In this document: positions 1 through 7,957 of the stretch, piece by piece
How the letters are laid out: every line of letters begins with the position of its first letter
Numbering within the stretch: the stretch's first letter is position 1
Assembly: GCA_017889705.1 (NCBI GenBank)
Contig: JAGGAB010000011.1
Span: forward strand, 1 to 64,000
Direction of reading: 5' to 3'
From: Bacillota bacterium
Lineage (GTDB): Bacteria; Bacillota; Negativicutes; Sporomusales; Sporomusaceae
DNA length: 64,000 nucleotides
Program-made: the position numbers and the translations under genes
Notes under the pieces: generated by a model
Seen by the model: only the letters and a program-made list of their open reading frames with translations
The model's database searches: none
Told to the model about the DNA's origin: nothing

Positions 1-97
1 GGGTTCCACCTGTTCCCATACCGAACACAGTAGTTAAGCCCACAAACGCCGAAGGTACTTGGCTGGAAACGGCCTGGGAGATTAGGAAGTTGCTGGT
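1..97 (+). rRNA. rrf: 5S ribosomal RNA, 3' part
   Basis: The window opens inside a 5S rRNA. The stretch containing CCATACCGAACACAG, then GTTAAGCCC and the closing GGCCTGGGAG part, is the conserved 5S core. About 20 nt of the 5' end lie outside the window. An intrinsic terminator follows directly, so this is the end of an rRNA operon. Confidence 0.93.
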
Positions 98-100
98 TTT

Positions 101-131
101 AAAAAAGCACTCAGTTGTGAGTGCTTTTTTG
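101..131 (+). terminator. rRNA operon terminator
   Basis: A hairpin with GCACTCA and TGAGTGC arms is flanked by an A-run and followed by a T-run, directly after 5S rRNA. Its core closely resembles the terminator after tRNA-Pro at 1914. Confidence 0.85.
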
Positions 132-188
132 TTATGTATCGGTATTTATATGTTTTGAGAGTATTGGAGGCCTTATTAAAAGAGCTGT

Positions 189-604
189 CAAGTACAAAAC
201 CCGGCACAGACGGCCGTCATACAACGCTTCGCCGCTGGCGCTTAACCTCCGCTTATGCATAACGGCCGCCTGTGCCTTCGAATGATTACGTCGGCTTTGA
301 GCAAAGAGACTATAGTTGGCTTGTTAATGCAACTATAAGATGGTATTACAATCCTTCGGTATTAAAGAAGTCGTGTCATAAGGTAAGGTGGTGCCCACAG
401 TAACTCCATAACTCTCGTACCCCCTCGGCCTTTACCGGAAAAAGCGTTCCGTAGGAGAAAAGACGGGCGATATTCCGTTAAGCAATCCGTACTGTTTGAG
501 CGTAGCGAGTTTACGGATCGTAGGAATAGCGTTCGTCTTTTCAGCTTTTGGAGGTTTTAGGCCGAGAATTTTTGTCACTTTTGTTTCATGACAAAAGTAA
601 AACC
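189..604 (+). repeat. Dispersed structured repeat, family A, copy 1
   Basis: This intergenic stretch of nearly 600 bases holds no gene but matches 19422-19655 (reverse strand) and 42107-42411. The 3' module folds as nested helices: 436-440 with 447-451, 457-465 with 534-542, 471-476 with 523-528, 485-491 with 512-518, and 577-584 with 591-598. The other copies change both sides of these helices compatibly. The conserved loop reads CTGTTTGAGCGTAGCGAG. A 5' module (about 203-285) forms a long stem in which GGCACAG pairs with CTGTGCC and CGGCCGT pairs with ACGGCCG. No ORF of note is present. Function is unknown; it could be a non-autonomous mobile element or a transcribed RNA. Confidence 0.75.
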
Positions 605-690
605 GTTTCCCACATTATATTTCATTGATTTAACCTAGGTGAAGCACTTTGACGATTTTGCTTAGTGTATGATTGTATCCGTTTTTTCTT

Positions 691-1038
691 CTATATAACT
701 ATTTCTGAAAAGTAGATAACGGTTACAATATCATCAGAATGAATAGATTTGTGATAAATTTTCTCGAAAAATGTGAGTAGCTCATCGACTGTTTTGATTT
801 CCGGGTTCTGGTGATCTAAATCATGTGTGGTAAGATCGGAAAACTTTTTTATAAGTACCCGGTCAATCATGGCGGGGTACAGTTTCTTTTTGTTTTGCAG
901 TTTCTCACCGAAAGTTATCCAAACTACTGAGTTTTCGGGATAGATGTTTCTCATGTCTCCAGGACGGATAGTACAGTTTTTTTGGCGATTAATTAATAAT
1001 TTTTCATGATTAGGTGACTGAAAATTAAGTGCAAACAT
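691..1038 (-). CDS. ASCH/PUA-like small protein
   Basis: This 115-residue protein has the pattern of ASCH/PUA-fold RNA-binding proteins: an early segment ending in TIRPGD, a central VVWITFG strand, a segment reading FSDLTTHD, and a closing hydrophobic strand DIVTVIYFSEI. The start is supported by AAGGAGG seven bases upstream of the ATG. It is a single gene between repeat A copy 1 and the rnpB promoter, transcribed away from both. Family members are thought to bind RNA or modified nucleotides; that role is inferred from fold resemblance only, and no catalytic residue can be pointed to. Confidence 0.75.
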   Translation of the reverse strand: MFALNFQSPNHEKLLINRQKNCTIRPGDMRNIYPENSVVWITFGEKLQNKKKLYPAMIDRVLIKKFSDLTTHDLDHQNPEIKTVDELLTFFEKIYHKSIHSDDIVTVIYFSEIVI

Positions 1039-1190
1039 AGTTTTCCTCCTTGGGAACTTTTTTCATGATTATATTATATGCCTAACATGACAGTAAATCA
1101 AAGAATTTTATAGATTTATTGCTATTATCATCGGATGATATGGTAAGATAAAAATTTAACGGATTAAATGAATTTTTAGAGGATATTATG

Positions 1191-1219
1191 TTGACATACG
1201 AGTAAACTTATGATATCAT
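1191..1219 (+). promoter_or_regulatory. Sigma-70/SigA promoter for RNase P RNA
   Basis: TTGACA at 1191-1196 and TATCAT at 1214-1219 are separated by 17 bp, a near-consensus housekeeping promoter about 50 bp upstream of the mature RNase P RNA. Confidence 0.7.
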
Positions 1220-1270
1220 ATATAAATGTCGCTGCTATATTAATCGATATGGTAGTTACTTTAAAATTCC

Positions 1271-1622
1271 AGCCTTTTTTAAAAACGGGAAATTGCGGTA
1301 CTGTTTTTACAGTATTGAGGAAAGTCCAGACTGCCACGACCTGAGATGGTCGTAATGTTCGTGCCCATCGCAAGGTGGGGCAGGGTGAATGCTCTGACGA
1401 CGGCGAAATTGACTCACGCAGCCAAAAGTAGCCATAAAGTGCACAGAAAATGAGTAGACTGGCGACAGTCTAATGAAAAGTGGTAAACTCCACGAGGCAG
1501 AAACCCGAATTTTGGTAGGGGAACTTCCGGACGGGAATCAAACCGAAAGGAAGAACGCAATTTTTGCGTTAGATAAATAATTTCCTAAAACAGAAACTGG
1601 CTTATGGTTTTTCTAAAAGGCT
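1271..1622 (+). ncRNA. rnpB: RNase P RNA
   Basis: This is the catalytic RNA of RNase P, which matures tRNA 5' ends. The conserved GAGGAAAGTCC block is at 1317 and the matching 3' block ACAGAAACTGGCTTA is near 1590. The terminal helix P1 forms between 1271-1286 and 1607-1622. The length of about 350 nt fits the class. It lies just upstream of tRNA-Arg. The exact mature ends are uncertain by several bases. Confidence 0.93.
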
Positions 1623-1636
1623 GTAATAATAAAAAA

Positions 1637-1713
1637 GACTCCGTAGCTCAGCTGGATAGAGCGTTTGACTACGAATCAAAAGGTCGCAGGTTCGAATCCT
1701 GCCGGGGTCGCCA
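1637..1713 (+). tRNA. tRNA-Arg (ACG)
   Basis: This is a complete 77-nt cloverleaf. The 7-bp acceptor stem GACTCCG/CGGGGTC has one G-U pair, the anticodon stem TTTGA/TCAAA encloses loop CTACGAA (anticodon ACG), the T loop is TTCGAAT, and CCA is encoded. Confidence 0.97.
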
Positions 1714-1822
1714 TTTTAAGCAGCGCACCATATTGTTACGAGCTGTAAAGCGAAGCAAGAATATGAGTAAGTCGCTTAGTTCTGAGCGGTAGCGAAGAAC
1801 TTCATAAACTTAACTTTAATTT

Positions 1823-1899
1823 CGGGGCGTGGCTCAGTTTGGTAGAGTACCTGGCTTGGGACCAGGGGGTCGCAGGTTCGAATCCTGCCGCTCCGACCA
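1823..1899 (+). tRNA. tRNA-Pro (TGG)
   Basis: This is a complete 77-nt cloverleaf. The acceptor stem CGGGGCG/CGCTCCG has one G-U pair, the anticodon stem CCTGG/CCAGG encloses loop CTTGGGA (anticodon TGG), the T loop is standard and CCA is encoded. It is probably cotranscribed with tRNA-Arg and ends at the terminator at 1914. Confidence 0.97.
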
Positions 1900-1913
1900 A
1901 AACGTAAGTAAAC

Positions 1914-1942
1914 AAAAAGCACTCAGTTGAGTGCTTTTTGTT
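1914..1942 (+). terminator. tRNA operon terminator
   Basis: Arms AAAAAGCACTCA and TGAGTGCTTTTT form a tight hairpin with a T-run, 15 bp after tRNA-Pro. Confidence 0.85.
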
Positions 1943-2057
1943 TATCATTAGATAAATTGAGATAATTATATAAGTCAAGTAAGAGGGAAAAAAGAATCGT
2001 AGATGTGATTCTTTTTTTTGCATACTTCAGTACAAAACGGACAGAATAAAGCTTTGT

Positions 2058-3128
2058 ATGAGGAAGATGGCAATTTTTTTAGGCGGTGGCGCTTCGGCGG
2101 CGGAGGGGGCTCCCGTACAAAGTATATTGTTCCAGAAATATTTTAAAACACTCCGCGAAAAAAATAACTATAGTGACTCGGTGCAGGTAAATGAGCTTAG
2201 AGCATATTTTAAACAAATGTTTTATATTGATGTGCTCCAGGACAATTTGGAGGATGTTCAATTTCCTACTTTTGAGGAAGCAATAGGTCTTTTGGATTTG
2301 GCAGTTCGCAAACGCCAAGCTTTTAAAAATTTTGACTTAGAGAATCTTACGCCCAATTCTAATCGAATTGGCTATATTCGACAATATTTAGTGTCGTTGA
2401 TGGCAGAAGTGCTTGAAGATAGAACGTCTGTTGCTAACGGGCTTCACCGTTACTTAGTAGATAATTTAGCAAGTTTAGGGTACTTAAAAGATATTTTTTT
2501 TATATCAACGAATTATGACCTTCTCATTGATCAGGCATTAGCAAACAGAAGAAGAATCCAAATCGATTATGGGATTAATTTTGCTGAGGATACTTCTAGT
2601 GGTTTGGTGCTGCCTGAAAAAGCCGACTCGTTCGCAATAGGTCTCTATAAAGTGCATGGATCGTTAAACTGGTCGTATTGCCCGGCCTGTAATTCGTTAA
2701 GCCTTATTAACGGGCAACAGAGAATTTTAAATTTGCTAACAGATTCTTCACATTCACGCTGTAATAAATGTCAGTCTGTTAGAAGTCCTGTGATTGTGCC
2801 GCCAACATATTTTAAAGATATGTCGAATAGCTTTATCAATATTGTTTGGCATAAAACAGAGATGAGTTTAAATGACATTAGTCATCTGATCTTTTGTGGC
2901 TATTCATTTCCCAATGCCGATATGCATATAAAGTATCTAATTAAAAGAATTCAAACCAATCGATTAGCTAGATTAAAGATAATTGTGGTTAATAATCATC
3001 CAGGCAAGACGCAGGAAAAGATTGCAGAAGAAAAAGAAAGGTATACACGTTTTTTGGGGCCAGGAATTTACTTTACTGACAGCAGTTTTGAGGAGTTTTG
3101 CAATCAGCCGGAAAAATTTATAAAATAA
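2058..3128 (+). CDS. SIR2-like domain protein
   Basis: This 356-residue SIR2-like (sirtuin fold) protein carries a Rossmann NAD-binding motif FLGGGAS near residue 8, ISTNYDLLID near 150, the catalytic-type KVHGSLNW near 198, a zinc-binding pair CPAC (about 207) and CNKC (about 235), and FCGYSFPNAD near 280. Related proteins include protein deacetylases and NAD-degrading defence effectors; this one stands alone with no recognisable partner domain, so either role is possible. It lies immediately downstream of a tRNA-Pro, a common landing site for acquired genes, and is AT-rich. The start is uncertain: an ATG at 2067 (MAIFLGGG) fits the NAD motif equally well, and neither has a strong ribosome site. 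Confidence 0.85.
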   Translation: MRKMAIFLGGGASAAEGAPVQSILFQKYFKTLREKNNYSDSVQVNELRAYFKQMFYIDVLQDNLEDVQFPTFEEAIGLLDLAVRKRQAFKNFDLENLTPNSNRIGYIRQYLVSLMAEVLEDRTSVANGLHRYLVDNLASLGYLKDIFFISTNYDLLIDQALANRRRIQIDYGINFAEDTSSGLVLPEKADSFAIGLYKVHGSLNWSYCPACNSLSLINGQQRILNLLTDSSHSRCNKCQSVRSPVIVPPTYFKDMSNSFINIVWHKTEMSLNDISHLIFCGYSFPNADMHIKYLIKRIQTNRLARLKIIVVNNHPGKTQEKIAEEKERYTRFLGPGIYFTDSSFEEFCNQPEKFIK

Positions 3129-3157
3129 AAAGAAGCCACGAATGGCTTCTTTTTATT
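3127..3157 (+). terminator. Terminator after SIR2-like gene
   Basis: The hairpin AAAAGAAGCCA / TGGCTTCTTTT is followed by a T-rich tail, right after the stop codon. It abuts the stop codon of the small convergent gene at 3158. Confidence 0.8.
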
Positions 3158-3292
3158 TTATGATGACTGTTGGCCGAATGCTAATAAATAGATGGCATTA
3201 TTGTGTTTGGATTCAAACTCTTTTTCAAATTGTTTGAGGTCAGCTAGCTCCTCAGATGATAATGCGGCAAAGTTAACATTATCTGCATGCAC
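3158..3292 (-). CDS. Predicted 44-residue small protein
   Basis: This short reading frame starts at GTG with AAAGGGG seven bases upstream and ends next to the SIR2 terminator. The product begins VHADNVNFAALSSEEL and continues with an acidic/Lys-rich, helix-forming segment and a hydrophobic IYLLAF patch before the end. Good ribosome site, Firmicute-like codon use and a helix-like composition support it being real. It follows the aldolase gene by 67 bp on the same strand and has its own possible -10 (TATAAT) at about 3315-3325. I do not recognise the family. Confidence 0.55.
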   Translation of the reverse strand: MHADNVNFAALSSEELADLKQFEKEFESKHNNAIYLLAFGQQSS

Positions 3293-3359
3293 AGGAAAAC
3301 CCCTTTCTATAATGGAATTACTATTACTCTTTCCTATTATAGAAATTGTATGCCGGGTT

Positions 3360-4289
3360 TTATAGGCGATTGCTGCAATTTAACACATTGCGGATCTTAT
3401 GCTGAACCATACTTTGAATGGCTGCGCGGGCTGGCTTGAGGTATTGACGCGGATCAAAGTCAGCAGGATTTTGGACAAGGTGTTCTCGGATGGAGGCGGT
3501 CATAGCCAGACGCAGGTCGGTGTCAATATTGATTTTACATACTCCAAGCTTTCCTGCTCTGAGCAGCATATCTTCAGGTACGCCTTGTGCGCCTTTAATT
3601 TGTCCGCCAAAATCATTGCATTTTCCTACGAACTCAGGTAGTACAGTGGAAGCACCATGCAATACTAATGGGTAGTTAGGGAGAAGTTTGGAAATGGTTT
3701 CGAGGCGATCAAAATCCAGTTTGCATTCGCCTTTGAATTTATAAGCGCCATGGCTTGTGCCAATCGCAATAGCCAATGAATCTGCTCCGGTACGCTCGAC
3801 AAACTCAACAGCTTGGGCAGGATCTGTATATGTAGCGTCTTTGGCGCTGACGTTTACTGCATCTTCAACACCGGCAAGACGTCCAAGTTCTGCTTCAACA
3901 ACCACTCCACGTTCATGGGCATAGTCAACAACTTTTTTAGTAAGAGCTATATTTTCTTCAAAAGGCAGTTTGGAACCATCAACCATTACTGACGAAAATC
4001 CACCGTCTATACAGGATTTGCAAATTTCAAAGTCTTCACCATGATCGAGATGTAAGCAGATAGGTAAACCAGTATCTTCTAGTGCGGCTTCTACCAGTTT
4101 GATAAGGTAGATATGTTTAGCATATTTACGGGCACCAGCTGACACCTGAAGAATGAGCGGAGCTTGTTCTTCTTTGGCAGCATCAACAATGCCTTGAATA
4201 ATCTCCATATTATTGACGTTAAATGCACCTATAGCATATTGTCCCTCATATGCTTTCTGAAACATTTCTTTTGAAGTAACTAGTGGCAT
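3360..4289 (-). CDS. fba: Class II fructose-bisphosphate aldolase
   Basis: This 309-residue zinc-dependent aldolase of glycolysis/gluconeogenesis cleaves fructose 1,6-bisphosphate to glyceraldehyde 3-phosphate and dihydroxyacetone phosphate in the cytoplasm. Visible motifs are CLHLDHGEDFE (catalytic Asp and zinc His, about residue 80), the SSVMVDGSKLPFEEN segment (about 105), AIGTSHGAYK (about 178) and VLHGAST (about 208), which binds the phosphate. Length matches the family. The start MPLVTSKEMF is chosen because GGAGGG lies eight bases upstream; the longer frame adds 15 residues with no ribosome site. Upstream, TGTGCTATAAT occurs twice about 20 bp apart, which may supply the promoter. Confidence 0.96.
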   Translation of the reverse strand: MPLVTSKEMFQKAYEGQYAIGAFNVNNMEIIQGIVDAAKEEQAPLILQVSAGARKYAKHIYLIKLVEAALEDTGLPICLHLDHGEDFEICKSCIDGGFSSVMVDGSKLPFEENIALTKKVVDYAHERGVVVEAELGRLAGVEDAVNVSAKDATYTDPAQAVEFVERTGADSLAIAIGTSHGAYKFKGECKLDFDRLETISKLLPNYPLVLHGASTVLPEFVGKCNDFGGQIKGAQGVPEDMLLRAGKLGVCKINIDTDLRLAMTASIREHLVQNPADFDPRQYLKPARAAIQSMVQHKIRNVLNCSNRL

Positions 4290-4344
4290 AAATATCCCTC
4301 CTGAAGTTTTTGAACCATAAATATTATAGCACATTTAGTATACA

Positions 4345-5235
4345 TTATAGCACACTTGGGTTTTGAGCGCCAAGATGGGTTATGAGATTGCTAAGGTCGT
4401 TTGGTAAAGGACTCACAATTATGAGTGTTTGCTGTGTAATTGGGTGCGGCAATATTAGTTTTGATGCATGAAGAGCCTGCCGATGCAAGCGATGGGTGGG
4501 ACCGCCATACAAATCGTCTCCTAATAGGGGACAGCCAATATAGCTTAAATGTACTCGTATTTGATGTGTTCGCCCGGTTTTTAACATAATTTCGAGTAGA
4601 CAAGCAGTAGCCCAAGAAGTGATTACTCGATAATAGGTAGTTGCTTCCTGGCCGTCAGGACGAATTTCGCGCTCAATAATACTTCCGGGTTTTCGACCAA
4701 TCGGTGCAGTAATTACTCCCTGAAGATTAGGGGGGGCAGCTGAAGCAATTGCCAGGTACTGTTTTGAAATTTGCTGAGAATTACGATTTAGCATATGCTG
4801 AATATCGGGTCGTTTAGCGATCAATACCAGACCTGATGTATTACGGTCTAATCGGTTGACTGGGTGAAAGCCGTTGTTAGCGTTTTGGGTGCTGTAGTAG
4901 TAGAGAACGGCATTACCAAGAGTGCCTGAATGTTGACCGGAAGTTGGATGAACCAACATACCGGCAGGCTTATCTACAACCAAAAGCCAATCATCTTCAT
5001 AAAGAATACTTAAGGGCAAATATTCAGGGATGATAGCGGAATTATTAGGCCAAGATATTGTAATTATGTCTCCGGGATGAGCTAAATCGTTTGCTGCTGC
5101 TGGTTGAGCGTTAATGGCAATACTGCCGCTATTTTTTATTTTTCGCCATAAGGTTAATGATAATCCAGCGTGGGCACGAAGAAAATTGGCTACAGGCAGG
5201 ATAGGACTGGAAGCAGGTACTTTAAATTCAGGCAT
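4345..5235 (-). CDS. RluA-family pseudouridine synthase
   Basis: This 296-residue enzyme converts specific uridines to pseudouridine in rRNA or tRNA. An N-terminal S4-like RNA-binding segment (about 1-75) precedes the catalytic domain; VVDKPAGMLVHPTSG opens it and HPVNRLDRNTSGLVLIAK carries the catalytic Asp (about residue 133). KTGRTHQIRVHL and the GDDLYGG segment are further family signatures. GAGGAG precedes the ATG. The RluD subtype is likely from the S4 domain, but the target site cannot be told from sequence. It is upstream of fba on the same strand with a 55-bp gap. Confidence 0.94.
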   Translation of the reverse strand: MPEFKVPASSPILPVANFLRAHAGLSLTLWRKIKNSGSIAINAQPAAANDLAHPGDIITISWPNNSAIIPEYLPLSILYEDDWLLVVDKPAGMLVHPTSGQHSGTLGNAVLYYYSTQNANNGFHPVNRLDRNTSGLVLIAKRPDIQHMLNRNSQQISKQYLAIASAAPPNLQGVITAPIGRKPGSIIEREIRPDGQEATTYYRVITSWATACLLEIMLKTGRTHQIRVHLSYIGCPLLGDDLYGGPTHRLHRQALHASKLILPHPITQQTLIIVSPLPNDLSNLITHLGAQNPSVL

Positions 5236-5305
5236 TTCCGACTCCTCGATATACTATGTATTACTAGTATTCTTATTGTTTTGTAAAAAATCCTCTTAAA
5301 TCATA

Positions 5306-5328
5306 TATGGAGGCAAAATGCCTCCATA
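5306..5328 (-). terminator. Hairpin downstream of 5342 gene
   Basis: The perfect inverted repeat TATGGAGGCA / TGCCTCCATA lies just past the stop of the 5342 gene. The T-run on the minus strand is distant, so this is a weak or imperfect terminator. Confidence 0.4.
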
Positions 5329-5341
5329 ATATGTTTAACTA

Positions 5342-5815
5342 TTATATCATGTTTTGTACCATAGCAATCATCTCTGCAATATGTTCGCGCTCGGTAGCTA
5401 TTGATTCTTTAATATAATCTCCCATCGGGTTTATGCGCAGTCCATAAAAGTAGCAAAAACGGCGGTGGCGCTGGGTAAGTGCTGGAAGGAGAGATAGAAC
5501 AAGCAGGCGGTTGCTATAGGATTGCCGCTGTTCGGTGGCAAGGGGATCATTAGCAGCCTGCTTGGTCAAAACTTGAGTTTTCATGACTGTGGCAAAAGTT
5601 TCATCATGCAGGCAAATCATGTGAAGAACATCTAAATAAGCTTCCCAATGGTCTTCGGCTATGCTGGTAAGTGTATCGCATATGCTGTCGCTGGCATGCT
5701 CTGATGCGTCTACGGCTGTACGCATAAGTTCAAGCTGTTCAGCAGCTTCCTGATGTAGTGTCAGCATGTGCGTAGGGTCAATTGTTTGCGTGCGACGGCT
5801 GAAAATTTTTTTCAT
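5342..5815 (-). CDS. Uncharacterised helical protein
   Basis: This 157-residue protein has no signal peptide or membrane segment and looks entirely alpha-helical, with a basic N-terminus (MKKIFSRRTQ). The central part is rich in His, Glu and Leu (HQEAAEQLELM, EDHWEAYLDVLHMICLHDE) and the C-terminus reads KESIATEREHIAEM. The His/Glu-rich helices could suit a four-helix bundle, but no metal-binding signature can be defended. GGGAGATG upstream supports the start. It is 34 bp downstream of the Cys-rich gene at 5850 on the same strand and may be cotranscribed. Family not recognised. Confidence 0.7.
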   Translation of the reverse strand: MKKIFSRRTQTIDPTHMLTLHQEAAEQLELMRTAVDASEHASDSICDTLTSIAEDHWEAYLDVLHMICLHDETFATVMKTQVLTKQAANDPLATEQRQSYSNRLLVLSLLPALTQRHRRFCYFYGLRINPMGDYIKESIATEREHIAEMIAMVQNMI

Positions 5816-5849
5816 GGAATATCATCTCCCGGTGTCAAGGCTTATGATA

Positions 5850-6194
5850 TTACCGGCGACCTTTAAATGGAGCAATAAAACGAATCATTTTAATTGGGAC
5901 ATGCAATGAAATTGAACGACGGCAATGTGTACTATTAACAATGATGTAATCACAACCAACATAACAGACAGTACCACAAAAGACAGAGCCGCGGCGGTCA
6001 ACCATCGCGTCAGTTCCCAGCAGAACTTCATCACCTAAAAAGCAAAGCAGCCGGTCTTTAAAGTTATCACGCTGCATTTTGTAAGCCATGGGATCTTCCA
6101 TGAAATGATCATCACAGCACATCATATTTTTATCAGGATAGTCGCAGCACATAGTATCTTCCGGGCCATACCAATGAGGATACTTCATTTCCAT
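5850..6194 (-). CDS. Cys-rich protein with DUF2642-like C-terminus
   Basis: This 114-residue protein has an N-terminal Cys/Met/Asp-rich half (MCCDYPDKNMMCCDDHF) followed by a beta-rich domain with repeated G-V strands (SVFCGTVCYVGCDYIIVNS, then ISLHVPIKMIRFI). The second half resembles the small beta-barrel domain (DUF2642-like) found in several spore-surface proteins, so a spore coat role is a reasonable guess in this spore former. The start is set at 6194, where AAGGAGGT lies eleven bases upstream; the longer frame to 6299 lacks a ribosome site. It has ten cysteines, enough for disulfide cross-linking or metal binding. Confidence 0.7.
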   Translation of the reverse strand: MEMKYPHWYGPEDTMCCDYPDKNMMCCDDHFMEDPMAYKMQRDNFKDRLLCFLGDEVLLGTDAMVDRRGSVFCGTVCYVGCDYIIVNSTHCRRSISLHVPIKMIRFIAPFKGRR

Positions 6195-6423
6195 AAATAT
6201 TGATGACCTCCTTAATTTACTCAAACAAATATTATTGTATATATCGGTTTCTACTTCAATATATGAAGTGCAAAAACATAATGTTACAGCCGTTAACAAT
6301 TTCAGAAATAAAGAATATCTGAGTTAATAACGGTAATTTTTAACATAAAATAAAGGAATATGAATGTTGAGCAGGGAAAAAAGTAATAGGCAGCGAATAT
6401 AAAGCTATTCTGAATTTAGGTAG

Positions 6424-6690
6424 GTGAAACTTCAGGCAATGGAGTTTATGAAAAACAGTAATATTATTATCCTCGGCTTTTTAGTGTGGCTCTTTATTGC
6501 GCCACGCGTGAGCAGCCCACGCTATAGTGAACTATTTTTAGCCTATATGACAGCGCTTTTATTCAGTCTTATTGCCAGCTCGGAAATTATGATGATAAAG
6601 CCAGTCGCTTTCTTCTTTACGTTAGGTGGAGTACTGGCTTTTTGTTATGTTGTTATGCGCAAAACAATTAGAATAACAATTCGTAAATAA
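6424..6690 (+). CDS. Small membrane protein
   Basis: This protein of up to 88 residues has three predicted membrane helices (IIILGFLVWLFIAP, LFLAYMTALLFSLIA and VAFFFTLGGVLAFCYVVM) and a basic C-terminal tail. It ends 13 bp before the next gene and is likely in the same transcript. The start is unclear: the GTG at 6424 and ATGs at 6439 and 6448 are all in frame and none has a good ribosome site. Function unknown. Confidence 0.65.
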   Translation: MKLQAMEFMKNSNIIILGFLVWLFIAPRVSSPRYSELFLAYMTALLFSLIASSEIMMIKPVAFFFTLGGVLAFCYVVMRKTIRITIRK

Positions 6691-6702
6691 GGAGGCGAAC
6701 CG

Positions 6703-7827
6703 ATGGCTTCGCAGTCGCAGTCTAATAAGACAACTTCCAAACGAGACAGAGAACGCAATTCCGGCAATGAACGGGCTGAGGTCCGGTATTTTAAAGGTGA
6801 GGATCAATTTGAACGCTGGCGTAAAGAGTTTATTCAATATCAGGATAATGAACTCCAGTTGGCGGCTGTCAGCAAGTTTAGTTATGAACCGGCAAACTAT
6901 GAAGCATTACTTGTGCCAGATCCATTTGCGGAGCTGGTTTTAACAGATTATAGTTATCTTATCGAGAAAGCTGTGACCAAAGCAGAAGAGAGTTTTGTCT
7001 ACCCGCTAGGGGTTAGGGTTGCTATAATAGTTTCATTGTTAGTTATATTGGTTGTTTTTTTTAGTCCGATTGTACTTTTACTTACTGCAGCAATGGGAGC
7101 AGCAGCGGCTGTTTCCTTATATTTTACAAGTAAGGAAAGAGAAAATGCTATTTTAAATGCTGAGCAAGAAGCCAGAGACGAAATTGCACGGCGTAATGAG
7201 CAAGAACGACTCGCCTATGACGAAAAAAAACAGCAGCATGAATTAAAAGAGACCGCCAGAATTGCACTTGTACAACAACTGCAGACAGGCGAGCCCAGTG
7301 CAGTGAGATCTAGACTTGACGAGGTTTTAAATAAGCTGAAATTTCCGGTAGTTATTGAAGTAGATGTTGATTTTTATGCGGATATTCCGCTAATTAAGGT
7401 GTGGCTGCCGTCCAAGGCAGTTATTCCTAAACAGACCTGCGAAATGTTGCCATCTGGTCGGCTCCAGTTCCAAGATAAAGATACCCGGGTGTTTAATAAA
7501 CAGTTCTTTGAACTCTCTGGTGCGCTTATCTTACAAGTAGTAACCACTGTGTTGGCTAATATTCCATCCTTCAAGGAAGCCTATGCGGCTGGTATTATGA
7601 AAAATGAACTTACAGATGATTGTATTTTGGCTGTAAAAGCATCAAAAGAGACTATTGATGTCATCACACGCTCCAGCAATGCGATTGCGGCTTTGCAGGC
7701 TCTGGAAGCTGTGTATGAATGTGATACTTCCTTATCGCTTTATCCTGTAGATATGTTATGTCCGCCAGAGTGGGAAGATGTAGATCCTCAAAAAATGAGA
7801 AGTCTAAAAGTTCGCATGTTTAAATAG
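6703..7827 (+). CDS. Uncharacterised membrane-anchored protein
   Basis: This 374-residue protein has a charged Ser/Arg-rich N-terminus (1-40), a cytosolic segment (40-100), two adjacent membrane helices at about 105-145, a charged coiled-coil-like stretch rich in Glu, Arg and Gln (about 150-190) and a C-terminal mixed alpha/beta domain (about 200-374) containing FPVVIEVDVDFYADIPLIKV and LYPVDMLCPPEWEDV. AAGGAGG lies seven bases upstream of the ATG. It follows a small membrane protein by 13 bp. I do not recognise the family; the C-terminal domain could be a soluble sensor or enzyme, but no active-site motif is visible. Confidence 0.8.
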   Translation: MASQSQSNKTTSKRDRERNSGNERAEVRYFKGEDQFERWRKEFIQYQDNELQLAAVSKFSYEPANYEALLVPDPFAELVLTDYSYLIEKAVTKAEESFVYPLGVRVAIIVSLLVILVVFFSPIVLLLTAAMGAAAAVSLYFTSKERENAILNAEQEARDEIARRNEQERLAYDEKKQQHELKETARIALVQQLQTGEPSAVRSRLDEVLNKLKFPVVIEVDVDFYADIPLIKVWLPSKAVIPKQTCEMLPSGRLQFQDKDTRVFNKQFFELSGALILQVVTTVLANIPSFKEAYAAGIMKNELTDDCILAVKASKETIDVITRSSNAIAALQALEAVYECDTSLSLYPVDMLCPPEWEDVDPQKMRSLKVRMFK

Positions 7828-7957
7828 GAATGTGCACAAACTAAAAAGAATTTATTAAAAAGTTTTGCAAGTAAAAGGAATTACAATTTTTGCGGAGAAT
7901 AATTATCCCTATAATGGTTGGTAATGAATGTTAAAAAATTTGTAGGGGGAATGTTCA

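Noticed and set aside
1176..1373. Open frame on the minus strand over the RNase P RNA
   Set aside because: It lies inside and against the rnpB gene and has no ribosome site.
1604..1792. Open frame running through tRNA-Arg
   Set aside because: The frame is created by the tRNA sequence; the tRNA is complete and conserved.
4345..4350. Promoter of the aldolase gene
   Set aside because: Two TATAAT boxes exist between rluA-like and fba, but no matching -35 is at the right spacing.
7890..7920. Possible PerR operator upstream of superoxide reductase
   Set aside because: The AT-rich near-palindrome overlaps the -10 region but matches the peroxide-regulator consensus poorly.
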